Assembly (NCBI GenBank): GCA_027066325.1
Contig: JAMONY010000011.1
Span: forward strand, 1-55,383
Length of the DNA stretch: 55,383 nucleotides
Direction of reading: 5' to 3'
Origin: Helicobacteraceae bacterium
GTDB lineage: Bacteria > Campylobacterota > Campylobacteria > Campylobacterales > Sulfurimonadaceae
Both the position numbers and the translations under genes were made by a program. Numbering within the stretch: position 1 is the stretch's first letter; each line of letters starts with the position of its first letter. Positions 35,163-43,217 of this stretch are shown here, one piece after another. Below the pieces are notes generated by a model. That model saw only the letters and a list, made by a program, of their open reading frames with translations, searched no databases and was not told the DNA's origin.

Positions 35163-35618
35163 TTATGATTTAAACATCTTACCAAGCATTCCCATAGCGC
35201 CACCTACGCCACCAACTTGAGCTAGCAGTCCTTCTACCATAGAGCTCTCTGAGCCATCTGTAGCTTGATCTACTATATTTGGAAGAGCGTCTGCAAGAGC
35301 AGTTTTTGCACTATCTTCACTAAGACCTAGCTGTGATGCAAATGCTGCTATTTTGTCTGAGCCTAAAAGGTCACTGATTGCATCTGCAGATATAGGTAGA
35401 TTTTCACCATTACCAACCCATGACTGGATAGTTGATCCTAAGTCGCCACTAGATAGATTTGAGAGTAGTGATCCTATGTCTAAACCACCTCCGCTACCTC
35501 CGCCAAGTAGACCGCCTAGCGCAGATGTTATAGAGCTACTGTCTAGGTTTGTAGTAGCGTCGTCACTATTGTTTTTTATAAGTTCAGCTCCTGCTGAAAG
35601 TATAGATGAGAGATCCAT
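35163..35618 (-). CDS. YidB/DUF937-family protein
   Basis: 151 residues, no signal peptide, low complexity in the first half (ALGGLLGGGSGGGLDIGSLL) and the family core STIQSWVGNGENLPISADAI followed by a helical end (FASQLGLSEDSAKTALADALP). DUF937/YidB proteins are widespread and uncharacterised. It lies alone between the cytochrome gene (convergent) and trmA (same strand, 42 bases upstream). Confidence 0.75.
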   Translation of the reverse strand: MDLSSILSAGAELIKNNSDDATTNLDSSSITSALGGLLGGGSGGGLDIGSLLSNLSSGDLGSTIQSWVGNGENLPISADAISDLLGSDKIAAFASQLGLSEDSAKTALADALPNIVDQATDGSESSMVEGLLAQVGGVGGAMGMLGKMFKS

Positions 35619-35660
35619 TTTTGACTCCTAAGTTTTGATTTAAATTGTAGTATATCATAC

Positions 35661-36770
35661 TTATCTTTTTGTAAGCTTAACACCCATCTCAATGTGAGGT
35701 GTGTATGCAAACTGATCAAATAGAGCCATTTTTTCCACTCTATGCGTGCTGTGTAGTACCTCTAGGTCTCTCAATAAGGTAGTAGGGTTGCATGATATAT
35801 ATAGTATAGTCTCAAACCTTGATGCAAAAGATCTGCTGTTGGTATCGAGTCCAGCGCGCGGTGGATCTACAAATAGGGCTTTAAAGTTATAGCTAGCTAG
35901 ATCGATATCTTTTAGTCTTCTAAACTCTCTTTTTTTATCTAACGCCTCCACTAGCTCTTCCGCACTTAGTCGTACAAACTCTATATTGTCTACACTGTTT
36001 AAGAGCATATTCTCTTTGGCAGTTGCGATGGATGATTTTGAGATCTCAGTAGCTAAGATTTGTCTAAAAGAGCTTGCAAATGGTATGGTGAAGTTGCCAG
36101 CTCCACAGTAGAGCTCAAGAAGATCTCCATCAATTTCTTTAAATGCATCTAGTGACCACTCTATCATTTTTGCGTTGAGTGATGCATTTGGTTGCGTAAA
36201 GCTACCCTCTAACTGTTTGTATCTGTACTCTTTTGAGTTGATGCTTAGAGTCTCCATGATATGGTCACGACCTAGTACTAGTTTAAGTTTCCTAGCTCTT
36301 CCTATGATGTTTACACCAAGCTCTAAGGCTAGCTTAGTAGCCTCTTGTTGCCACTGTTCATCTAACTGTCGATGATATAGTAGTGTGACTAGCATGTCAT
36401 TGCCACTACTATTGCTAAGAAACTCTATACCAAATAGTTTATGTTTCAATGTTTTACAATCTAGCATACCGATAATCTTAAATGCAAGTTTCTCCATGGG
36501 TTCTAATAGCATTGGACACTCATCTAAGAGTACAATTTTGTCACGATTTTTGGAGTTCATAGCAAGATGAATTTTATCTTTTATGTGCCATATCCTAAAC
36601 TCTGCACGATTTCGATAGTTGGCATCAGCAGACTTGATGACATCTATGGTTGAGTCATAAAGAGTGTTAAAAGCTTTAGTTTGAGTCTCTATCTTGCGTT
36701 TTAACTGAGACTCATAGCCACCTTCAAATTCACTACAGCTACCACATCTACCAAAGTGACTACATCTCAT
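35661..36770 (-). CDS. trmA: tRNA (uracil-54, C5)-methyltransferase
   Basis: 369 residues. SAM-binding LLELYCGAGNFTIPFA, the DPPRAGLD motif and the catalytic-Cys region YISCNPTTLLRDL are those of RNA m5U methyltransferases; length matches TrmA, and the N-terminal CSHFGRCGSC is the campylobacterial variant. It makes ribothymidine in the T-loop. The start overlaps the PAP2 gene by 11 bases, making it the last gene of an otherwise envelope-related operon. RlmC/RlmD specificity cannot be ruled out from sequence alone. Confidence 0.88.
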   Translation of the reverse strand: MRCSHFGRCGSCSEFEGGYESQLKRKIETQTKAFNTLYDSTIDVIKSADANYRNRAEFRIWHIKDKIHLAMNSKNRDKIVLLDECPMLLEPMEKLAFKIIGMLDCKTLKHKLFGIEFLSNSSGNDMLVTLLYHRQLDEQWQQEATKLALELGVNIIGRARKLKLVLGRDHIMETLSINSKEYRYKQLEGSFTQPNASLNAKMIEWSLDAFKEIDGDLLELYCGAGNFTIPFASSFRQILATEISKSSIATAKENMLLNSVDNIEFVRLSAEELVEALDKKREFRRLKDIDLASYNFKALFVDPPRAGLDTNSRSFASRFETILYISCNPTTLLRDLEVLHSTHRVEKMALFDQFAYTPHIEMGVKLTKR

Positions 36771-37419
36771 CTTTGAGCACCTTGTTGTATAGTATGGTTG
36801 TGACTATGTAGACTATGAAAAATGAGACAACAACATCACTAAAAAAGTGACCACCAGCACTTATGCGTGCCACTCCAACAGCACTGCCATAGCTAATGAC
36901 AAGAGAAATCCAAAAAGCTCTATGTCGTCTAGCTAGATAGGCAAAAGCTAGTAACGAAAAAGCAGCCGCTGCATGTCCACTTGTGAATGAGTATCCATCA
37001 TGTTGGGTTGGAATAAAAGCTGGAGTAAATGGTAGTGTGCCCTCAAAGATTGTTGTCTGGGCAGGTCGTGCGCGCCCTAGATTTTCTTTTAATATTGCGT
37101 TAACTATAAGCCCAGCACCTATGAGTAGACTAAGCAGTACAAAGATCAGTTTTCTTCCAGTAAAGCCCAATAGATTCTCTTTGGCTATGTATCTATTGTA
37201 GAGCCATAGTACTATAGCACCTACAAATGAGAGTATAAGTAGAGGCTTAACAGAGTCGTAGAGTAGTGTCTCTATAAGGGTGCCATTGCCTATAAATCTA
37301 TCTCTAAAAAAGAGTGAGCTTATATATATGTCTATCTGAGGCATAGATACAAAGAGTAGGCAAAGAGATAGCATTGCAAGCCACTGCCAGAGTGGTATTG
37401 ATAATACTTTTTTACTCAT
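36760..37419 (-). CDS. PAP2-family lipid phosphatase
   Basis: 219 residues, about six transmembrane helices. All three PAP2 motifs are intact: KENLGRARP (K-x6-RP), SFTSGHAAAAF (SGH) and RISAGGHFFSD (R-x5-H-x3-D). Members dephosphorylate phosphatidate, phosphatidylglycerophosphate, undecaprenyl-PP or lipid A. It overlaps the dual-specificity phosphatase upstream by 8 bases and trmA downstream by 11. Which lipid it uses is unknown; the company of an LTA-synthase-like enzyme points to envelope headgroup recycling or lipid A remodelling. Confidence 0.88.
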   Translation of the reverse strand: MSKKVLSIPLWQWLAMLSLCLLFVSMPQIDIYISSLFFRDRFIGNGTLIETLLYDSVKPLLILSFVGAIVLWLYNRYIAKENLLGFTGRKLIFVLLSLLIGAGLIVNAILKENLGRARPAQTTIFEGTLPFTPAFIPTQHDGYSFTSGHAAAAFSLLAFAYLARRHRAFWISLVISYGSAVGVARISAGGHFFSDVVVSFFIVYIVTTILYNKVLKDEM

Positions 37420-38047
37420 TGTGTGATCTTTGTAGTGATTTTAGTGTGCTGTTTGTATCGTTCCGTTTGTGGTAGTTTATGAGAAAGTCACCCTTGCTTC
37501 TACCTTGCGCAAAGCTACTTTTATATAGAGGTGACTCTACGAGTATAGGCAGAGCTCTTGTTAGCATTCTAGCCTCATCATTTTTAAACCCTTCATACTC
37601 TATGCGGTATAGTGCGCTATATATAGCAGCTCTACCTGTACCGTGGTAGCAGTGTATGAGGATAGGATATGAGTCGTTGTTATCGAGTATGGCAAAAAAC
37701 TTCTCAAGTGTCTGTGCGGTTGGAACTTGACCTGATGGTATGTTGATATGTCTGATAGTTGTGTTATGCTCATTATTAATTTTTTCTATGGCATACTCTT
37801 CGCTACTGATATGCTCCATCTGTCCTGGATTGAGATCATCTTTAGTACCAGGGTCTAGCAGGTTGATCACTGTTTTAATGTGGTTTGGTATGAGAAACTC
37901 CTCCAATCTATCTGGATCTATGAGGGCAGATTTGTATACTTTTTGTTCACTAATCTGCTCAAACCTAAAGTTGTAATTTACCTGATAGTAGTATGCAGCC
38001 GCTAGTATCAAGATCGAAGCTAGGACAAACTTAAAGAAGTTACTCAT
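37412..38047 (-). CDS. Membrane-anchored dual-specificity/tyrosine phosphatase
   Basis: 211 residues with one N-terminal membrane helix or uncleaved signal (FVLASILILAAAYYY) and a periplasmic cysteine phosphatase domain. The active-site loop HCYHGTGRAA is a complete C-x5-R motif; INLLDPGTKDDLNPGQ may give the general acid. Relatives act on phosphotyrosine, phosphoinositides or phosphatidylglycerophosphate. It overlaps both neighbours by 8 bases, so it is made together with a sulfatase-fold transferase and a PAP2 phosphatase; a lipid or saccharide phosphate substrate is the likeliest reading. Confidence 0.82.
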   Translation of the reverse strand: MSNFFKFVLASILILAAAYYYQVNYNFRFEQISEQKVYKSALIDPDRLEEFLIPNHIKTVINLLDPGTKDDLNPGQMEHISSEEYAIEKINNEHNTTIRHINIPSGQVPTAQTLEKFFAILDNNDSYPILIHCYHGTGRAAIYSALYRIEYEGFKNDEARMLTRALPILVESPLYKSSFAQGRSKGDFLINYHKRNDTNSTLKSLQRSHNE

Positions 38048-40058
38048 CTCTTAAGCCTTTGTTAAAATATGGTATATATTGTGATGTTTTATAGTAGCCG
38101 TATGTGAGCTCTTTGAGCTTTGAGGCTATATCTGGATATTGAGCTGAGACATCATCTATAAGCTCCTTGCTATGTAAGTCATATAGTTTAGCATCGCTGT
38201 TGTCACCACTCATCTTTAGATAAAATCTATCACTCACCATACCGATAGTTGGCGGGTTGTTGTGTGAGATTGTAAATGCGTATCTACTCTGATCGTACCT
38301 CTCATCTAACAGATCTCTACCCATAGCGGTTGAGCTATAGTTTTGATCACAAAGGGCTGCTAGAGTTGGTAGCACATCTGTCTCTGATGCAACCTTATCA
38401 AATACTTTTGCTCTTTTAATAAGAGATGGCGCATAGATGATAAATGGCACCCTAAGCTCACCCAAGCCTAGTGCGCTAGAGCTATCGTGCTGATCTGCAT
38501 GCTCACCAACATCGCCACTTATACCGTGATCGCCCCATAGAGCTAGTATGGTATTGTTCATATAGCCACTCTTTAATGCTAGATTGCTAAAGTGCTCTAT
38601 GGAGTAGTCCATAAATCTATAAGCATTTAACTCTTTTAGGCTCTCAAAGCCATATCGCTTAACCTCTGCTTCATCTATGTCGATACTTTTAAAGCCATAT
38701 GCTCTCTCTTTGGGCGGTATAGTGTACGGGCGGTGGTTACCTGAGGTCTGTATGATCGCTACAAATGGCTCTTTTGCATCCTTTAAGACCCTGTTTGCCT
38801 CTCTAAATAGATCTATATCGCTAATCCCCCAGACATCATTTCGCTTAGAGTTGTAATCCTCCTCTTCGTATAGATGAAGATTGTCTATATTTTTACTCAA
38901 TATGCCGCGTATATTACCCCAAGATGCTGAGCCGCCAATGAAGTAGTATCTCTCATAACCATCAAAATCATTTATAATGGTATGTTGATCTACTATGAGT
39001 GGATTACGGCTAGATGTTCCGTGTAGCTCAACATCGGGCGTAGAGGTTATGGTTGTATAGATCGATCTAGCAGTGCCTGTGGATGGTGTAAAGAAGTTTT
39101 TAAAGTAGTAGCCATTTTGTGCTAAAGATGCTATGTGTGGCGTTGGGTTTAATGGGTTTGAGCTTAGTGAAGTTTTGTACGAAGCTAAAGACTCTACTAT
39201 GATAATGATAAGATTTGGTTTAGTATTACCAGAACTTACACGCTCTCTTAGGTAGTTCAAGTTCTCTGTATCTGGACTATCTACACCTAAAAATTCTGCT
39301 ATGAGTGGGTAGTATTTGTGAGCCTCATCTACATCGTAGCTAACACGCCCATTTTTCCAAGTATCAAAAAGATAGTGTACGGGGTTGTAGGTTAGTGTTG
39401 CTGCAAAAGGGTGTTTGCTAAAAGCAGCATCAGACCATCTAAGTGGGTATTGTGAGAGTTTGCTGTAGGCTAAGATAACTAGTAGTAGAAAACTAACAAG
39501 TATTACTATAGCCATTTTGATTTTACCTATCTTGATTGAGACGGCTTTAGTGTAGTGCTCTATCACTGCTCTGATAGCCAACACCACAGTACCAACGCTT
39601 AGTATCCAAGCTATGCAGATCCAGACAACAGGATAGCTCTCCCAGACCATGATAGCTGATATGTAGGCATCTTCAAGAAATCTCATAGCGGTAAAATCAA
39701 CTCTTTTGCCAAGATACGCATAGTGTCCAGCGTCAACTATGTAGATTAACGCGATAGCACTAAATATCAGAGTAAAGTAGGATATCCAGAGCCATTTTGC
39801 TACTCTGTTTTTAAGAGGATTTAGAAATTTTATCCAACCTAAAAAATATAGCGGTAAGATCATCGCAACAGCTACTCTAATGTCAAATCTTAACCCAAGC
39901 CATAGCGAATAGAGAAGATCACTTCTCTCTAGTGGATAGCTAGATGGCTCATAGGCTAGCCAAAATATAATTCTTGAGAGAAAAAATATGGCTACAAATA
40001 GCACTAAAAAGGTAAAAATTAGATGCAAAAGGGTAGGTATGTAGAGTTTTAGTTTCAT
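38040..40058 (-). CDS. LTA-synthase-like sulfatase-family transferase
   Basis: 672 residues: about five N-terminal transmembrane helices (to about 210) and a periplasmic alkaline-phosphatase-fold domain. IIIVESLASYK gives the first metal-binding Glu, FTPSTGTARSIYTT the nucleophile Thr, and ALWGDHGISGD the later metal-binding Asp/His. The family transfers phosphoglycerol or phosphoethanolamine from lipids to polymers; in Gram-negatives some members decorate periplasmic glucans or lipid A. Start of an overlapping operon with two phosphatases, divergent from the CCA-adding enzyme. Confidence 0.87.
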   Translation of the reverse strand: MKLKLYIPTLLHLIFTFLVLFVAIFFLSRIIFWLAYEPSSYPLERSDLLYSLWLGLRFDIRVAVAMILPLYFLGWIKFLNPLKNRVAKWLWISYFTLIFSAIALIYIVDAGHYAYLGKRVDFTAMRFLEDAYISAIMVWESYPVVWICIAWILSVGTVVLAIRAVIEHYTKAVSIKIGKIKMAIVILVSFLLLVILAYSKLSQYPLRWSDAAFSKHPFAATLTYNPVHYLFDTWKNGRVSYDVDEAHKYYPLIAEFLGVDSPDTENLNYLRERVSSGNTKPNLIIIIVESLASYKTSLSSNPLNPTPHIASLAQNGYYFKNFFTPSTGTARSIYTTITSTPDVELHGTSSRNPLIVDQHTIINDFDGYERYYFIGGSASWGNIRGILSKNIDNLHLYEEEDYNSKRNDVWGISDIDLFREANRVLKDAKEPFVAIIQTSGNHRPYTIPPKERAYGFKSIDIDEAEVKRYGFESLKELNAYRFMDYSIEHFSNLALKSGYMNNTILALWGDHGISGDVGEHADQHDSSSALGLGELRVPFIIYAPSLIKRAKVFDKVASETDVLPTLAALCDQNYSSTAMGRDLLDERYDQSRYAFTISHNNPPTIGMVSDRFYLKMSGDNSDAKLYDLHSKELIDDVSAQYPDIASKLKELTYGYYKTSQYIPYFNKGLRDE

Positions 40059-40120
40059 AAAGTTTTATATTTCCAGATATTTTTTTGATATTTTAGCACA
40101 CTTTTAGCAATCAAAGAGGC

Positions 40121-40126
40121 TATAAT
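40121..40126 (+). promoter_or_regulatory. -10 box directly before the CCA-adding enzyme
   Basis: TATAAT ends 6 bases before the ATG at 40133, so transcription should begin at the start codon. There is no Shine-Dalgarno at usable spacing, which predicts a leaderless message. Confidence 0.55.
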
Positions 40127-40132
40127 ACACTT

Positions 40133-41530
40133 ATGAGCAACATAACATTACGGTTACCAAGTTTGATCTACGATATAGCCAAAGAGCTAGATAAGAGGGG
40201 CGCTAATGCGGTACTGGTTGGCGGCTCTGTAAGAGACTATTTTTTAGGCATAAATAGCAAAGATTATGATATCGAAGTGTATGCAATAGATAGTTTTAGT
40301 GAGCTAAAAACACTGCTAGAGCCTTTTGGTAAAGTTAGTTTAGTGGGTAGACATTTTGGTGTAGCAAAACTAGCATGTAATGGAGTAGAGTATGATTTTT
40401 CTCTACCAAGAAAAGAGAGTAAATGCTCTGCTGGTCATAGCGGTTTTGATATAGAGATTGAGAGCTCAATGAGCTTCTATGAAGCTTCATTAAGGCGTGA
40501 TTTTACAATCAACGCCATAGGATACAGCATCTTAAATGCAGAGTTTTTAGACCCACATGGCGGCATAAAAGATATTGAAAATAGAGAGCTAAAAGAGGTA
40601 AGAGCTAAGAGTTTTATAGAGGATCCGTTAAGGGTTTATAGGTGTATGCACTTTAGTGCAAGATTTCAAATGAGCATCTCTGAGAGTTTAAAAAAATTGT
40701 GTACAGATATGGTGCGTAATGGTTGCTTAGGTGAGCTACCAAAGGAGCGTGTTTTTGATGAGTTTAAAAAACTACTACTACTATCACAAAAACCATCTAT
40801 AGGCTTTGAATTTTTACGATCGATTGGAGCATTGTGTTATTTTGAGGAGCTAAGTGCACTTATAGATGTGCCGCAAGATCCAAAGTGGCACCCTGAAGGA
40901 GATGTCTGGATACACACTATGATGAGCATAGATGCTATGGCAACTCTAAGGTGTAGTGAACCTAGTAGGGATCTTATTTTGATGCTTGCAGTTCTCTGTC
41001 ACGACTTTGGTAAACCAGCAACTACTACCATAGGTGATGGATGGATTAGCGCAAAAAGACATGAGAGTGTAGGTGTACCTATAGCTCAGAATTTTTTAGA
41101 AAAATTGAGCACCCAAAGAGGTATCTTAGATCAGGTGTTACCACTTGTAAGGCACCATTTGGCTCCGACACAACTATATAACCAGAGCTCTAAAAATAGT
41201 GCCATCAGAAGACTAGCAACAAAAGTTAACATAGAAGATCTAGTTACTGTAGCGCGTGCAGACTCTTTTGGAAGAACTACCTCAACTGCCAAAGCGCGCA
41301 TATATGAAGCTGGTGATTGGCTTTTAGAGCGTGCACAAAACTTAAAAGTAGCCACTAAGCCCCCCACAAATCTGCTAAGAGGTTCTGATCTTATAGAGCT
41401 AGGATTAGCCCCATCACCCATTTTCACTAAGATACTGCAGCAAGTGTATGAAGCGCAGTTAGATGGAGTCATCAAAACTACTGATGAGGCACTAGAGTTT
41501 ATTAGAAAAAGAGTAGATCTTAATCTTTAA
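40133..41530 (+). CDS. cca: CCA tRNA nucleotidyltransferase with HD domain
   Basis: 465 residues, class II nucleotidyltransferase. AVLVGGSVRDYFLGINSKDYDIEVYA holds the GGS/RD motif and catalytic DxE-type carboxylates; LRRDFTINAIGY is the second signature; EDPLRVYRCMHFSARF starts the neck that selects C or A. A C-terminal HD domain (LCHDFGKPATT) resembles the one in the Escherichia enzyme. It adds or repairs the 3' CCA of tRNAs. Likely leaderless. Divergent from the LTA-synthase-like operon. Confidence 0.92.
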   Translation: MSNITLRLPSLIYDIAKELDKRGANAVLVGGSVRDYFLGINSKDYDIEVYAIDSFSELKTLLEPFGKVSLVGRHFGVAKLACNGVEYDFSLPRKESKCSAGHSGFDIEIESSMSFYEASLRRDFTINAIGYSILNAEFLDPHGGIKDIENRELKEVRAKSFIEDPLRVYRCMHFSARFQMSISESLKKLCTDMVRNGCLGELPKERVFDEFKKLLLLSQKPSIGFEFLRSIGALCYFEELSALIDVPQDPKWHPEGDVWIHTMMSIDAMATLRCSEPSRDLILMLAVLCHDFGKPATTTIGDGWISAKRHESVGVPIAQNFLEKLSTQRGILDQVLPLVRHHLAPTQLYNQSSKNSAIRRLATKVNIEDLVTVARADSFGRTTSTAKARIYEAGDWLLERAQNLKVATKPPTNLLRGSDLIELGLAPSPIFTKILQQVYEAQLDGVIKTTDEALEFIRKRVDLNL

Positions 41531-41672
41531 AATTACTATAACTAGGTAGTATTTTATAATGTTACACAAATAAGATAAAGTTGACAAATAGCACTATTTT
41601 CAATAGGTATTTTAAGTTTTTATGTTAAGATTATCTTGTTAGGCAAATTTAAACTAGAGGGGTATTGGAGTC

Positions 41673-42599
41673 ATGAAGAGAGTTGTAGGTAGTGTGATCA
41701 TATTAATAGTGAGCAGCATGCTTTTTACGGTAGATCTAAGTGCAGCAGTTGGTGATTGCATTAAGGGTCAGTACAATGTGTACAATGAAGAGTGCAAACA
41801 ATCAGAGTTAGATTCAGATCAATGTACAACAAGAACTGAGCAGACGCCAGAGGCTAGGTGGTGCTGTTGTGATTGTGAGTATGAGTTGTCAAAATGTGGA
41901 AAACTGTTCGATAGTATTTTTACAGGTAGTAAAAAATCTAATGTTTCTAAAATGATGGACACTACTCGTAAGTTTAGAGACAACTCTTTAAAACAGAGCA
42001 AGCTCTGGAGTAGGTATATAGATCTTTACTACAAAAAAACTGAAACTCTCACAAATATTATGTTAAAAAATCCAAAGCTGGCTAAACATACAGCTATTGT
42101 CCTAAAAGATAATCTTAAACTTATGAGGACTCTATCTAGCGGCAAGAGGGCAAAGGTTAAAGCAGAACATATGTTTGAAGTTTTGCGTCTACTAAAAGAG
42201 TACGCTAGTGTAGATATGAAAGATAAAGAGATGGCAAAGTTTGCTCATCAGTTATCTGCTCATCTTATGGATTCAAAATGGCTAGATAGTCTTGGTATAA
42301 CTGTTGTTGGAGATTATGTAAGTGAGGGGCGTAATACAGATAGCGGAGGAAAAGGTGATGATGGTAAAGATAAAGATCCAGATGGCGATCCTGCTACTTG
42401 TGATAAACCAGTTTCGCCAGGTATGTGTCCACGCCAACCACTAGATCCAAATAAGTCAGACAATAAAGGTTGTCCAGAAGGGTGCAATAAGGTAAATGCT
42501 ACTCAGTGCAGTTGTCCTCGCACAGGTCCAGACAAGGATCCTTCAAGGATAGGTAGTGCTTTTGATCAACTATGTAATTTGGCTGGTGTATGTTGGTAG
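41673..42599 (+). CDS. Secreted protein with two eight-cysteine ends, unknown
   Basis: I do not recognise it. 308 residues with a signal peptide (VIILIVSSMLFTVDLSAA). The N-terminal segment (about 26-85) has eight cysteines including a WCCCDC cluster; a cysteine-free helical middle (about 90-220, SKLWSRYIDLYYKKTETLTN) follows; then a Gly/Asp/Lys linker (GGKGDDGKDKDPDGD) and a C-terminal segment again with eight cysteines (MCPRQPL, GCPEGCNK, QCSCPRTG, VCW). In the periplasm or outside the cell these would form disulfides or bind metal. It stands alone with its own GAGGGGTAT ribosome site between cca and perR. Confidence 0.65.
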   Translation: MKRVVGSVIILIVSSMLFTVDLSAAVGDCIKGQYNVYNEECKQSELDSDQCTTRTEQTPEARWCCCDCEYELSKCGKLFDSIFTGSKKSNVSKMMDTTRKFRDNSLKQSKLWSRYIDLYYKKTETLTNIMLKNPKLAKHTAIVLKDNLKLMRTLSSGKRAKVKAEHMFEVLRLLKEYASVDMKDKEMAKFAHQLSAHLMDSKWLDSLGITVVGDYVSEGRNTDSGGKGDDGKDKDPDGDPATCDKPVSPGMCPRQPLDPNKSDNKGCPEGCNKVNATQCSCPRTGPDKDPSRIGSAFDQLCNLAGVCW

Positions 42600-42648
42600 G
42601 CTAGGTTGAATCTACTATTGTCCAAGTGGTAACTAATTGGATAGTTTT

Positions 42649-42681
42649 CTTAGTTTATCTTAAAAGAAAATATAAACTAAG
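42649..42681. other. Hairpin with 10-bp perfect stem upstream of perR
   Basis: CTTAGTTTAT (42649-42658) and ATAAACTAAG (42672-42681) pair perfectly around a 13-nt A-rich loop, in the 148-bp gap between the cysteine-rich gene and perR. No T-run follows, so it is not a classical terminator. It may be an operator or an RNA 3' end structure. Confidence 0.4.
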
Positions 42682-42747
42682 GTTGGCTAATCATAACTTA
42701 TACTCATATCGTGTATAGTATAGAGAATTTATTAGAGAGTTGAAGTT

Positions 42748-43152
42748 ATGGATTATGCAGAGTTACTAAAACAACACGGTCTCAAAGTTACGCCTCAGCG
42801 TCTTGAGATCATCGGAGCATTGAGTAGTGGTGGTCATGTGAGTATAGAGGAGCTCTATGCACTTATGAGGGTTAAGTTTACCTCTATCTCACTAGCAACT
42901 ATCTACAAAAATATAAACAATATGCTCAATATCTCACTAGTAAGCGAAGTGAAGGTGGCAGATCAGAAAAGTCTGTATGAGCTTACTAAAAGTGAGCACT
43001 CTCATGTGGTATGTAGTAGATGCTCTAAGATAGAAGATATAGAGCTTGATACTGATATGTTATCTACTCAAGCTAAAGCGAGAAGTGGATTTAGTGTATC
43101 TAGATACTCAATCATTTTATCTGGTATCTGTAGTAGCTGCAATAATTATTAG
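42748..43152 (+). CDS. perR: Fur-family peroxide regulator, PerR-like
   Basis: 134 residues, normal for Fur/PerR. Winged helix (LKVTPQRLEIIGALSS, SISLATIYKNINNML), metal region (DQKSLYELTKSEHSHVVC), and zinc-structural cysteines CSRC and CSSC. PerR proteins use an iron or manganese site that is oxidised by peroxide, lifting repression. The next gene is a di-haem peroxidase with a Fur/PerR-type dyad in its promoter, which argues for PerR rather than Fur. Confidence 0.82.
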   Translation: MDYAELLKQHGLKVTPQRLEIIGALSSGGHVSIEELYALMRVKFTSISLATIYKNINNMLNISLVSEVKVADQKSLYELTKSEHSHVVCSRCSKIEDIELDTDMLSTQAKARSGFSVSRYSIILSGICSSCNNY

Positions 43153-43154
43153 AA

Positions 43155-43167
43155 GATAATTATTATC
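43155..43167. promoter_or_regulatory. Fur/PerR-type box upstream of the peroxidase gene
   Basis: GATAATTATTATC is a perfect 6-1-6 inverted repeat matching half of the Fur-box pattern. It lies 3 bases after the perR stop and 51 bases before the peroxidase ATG, flanked by further ATAAT repeats. Confidence 0.6.
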
Positions 43168-43217
43168 ATTTAAGGATATCTTCTGTACAATTTCTCCACA
43201 ATAACTAAGGAGAAGAG

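Noticed and set aside
41581-41610. TTGACA at 41581 as a strong promoter for the cysteine-rich gene
   Set aside because: No acceptable -10 box lies 16-18 bases downstream (TAGGTA/AGGTAT); the TATAAT at 41555 lacks a -35, so I do not call a promoter.
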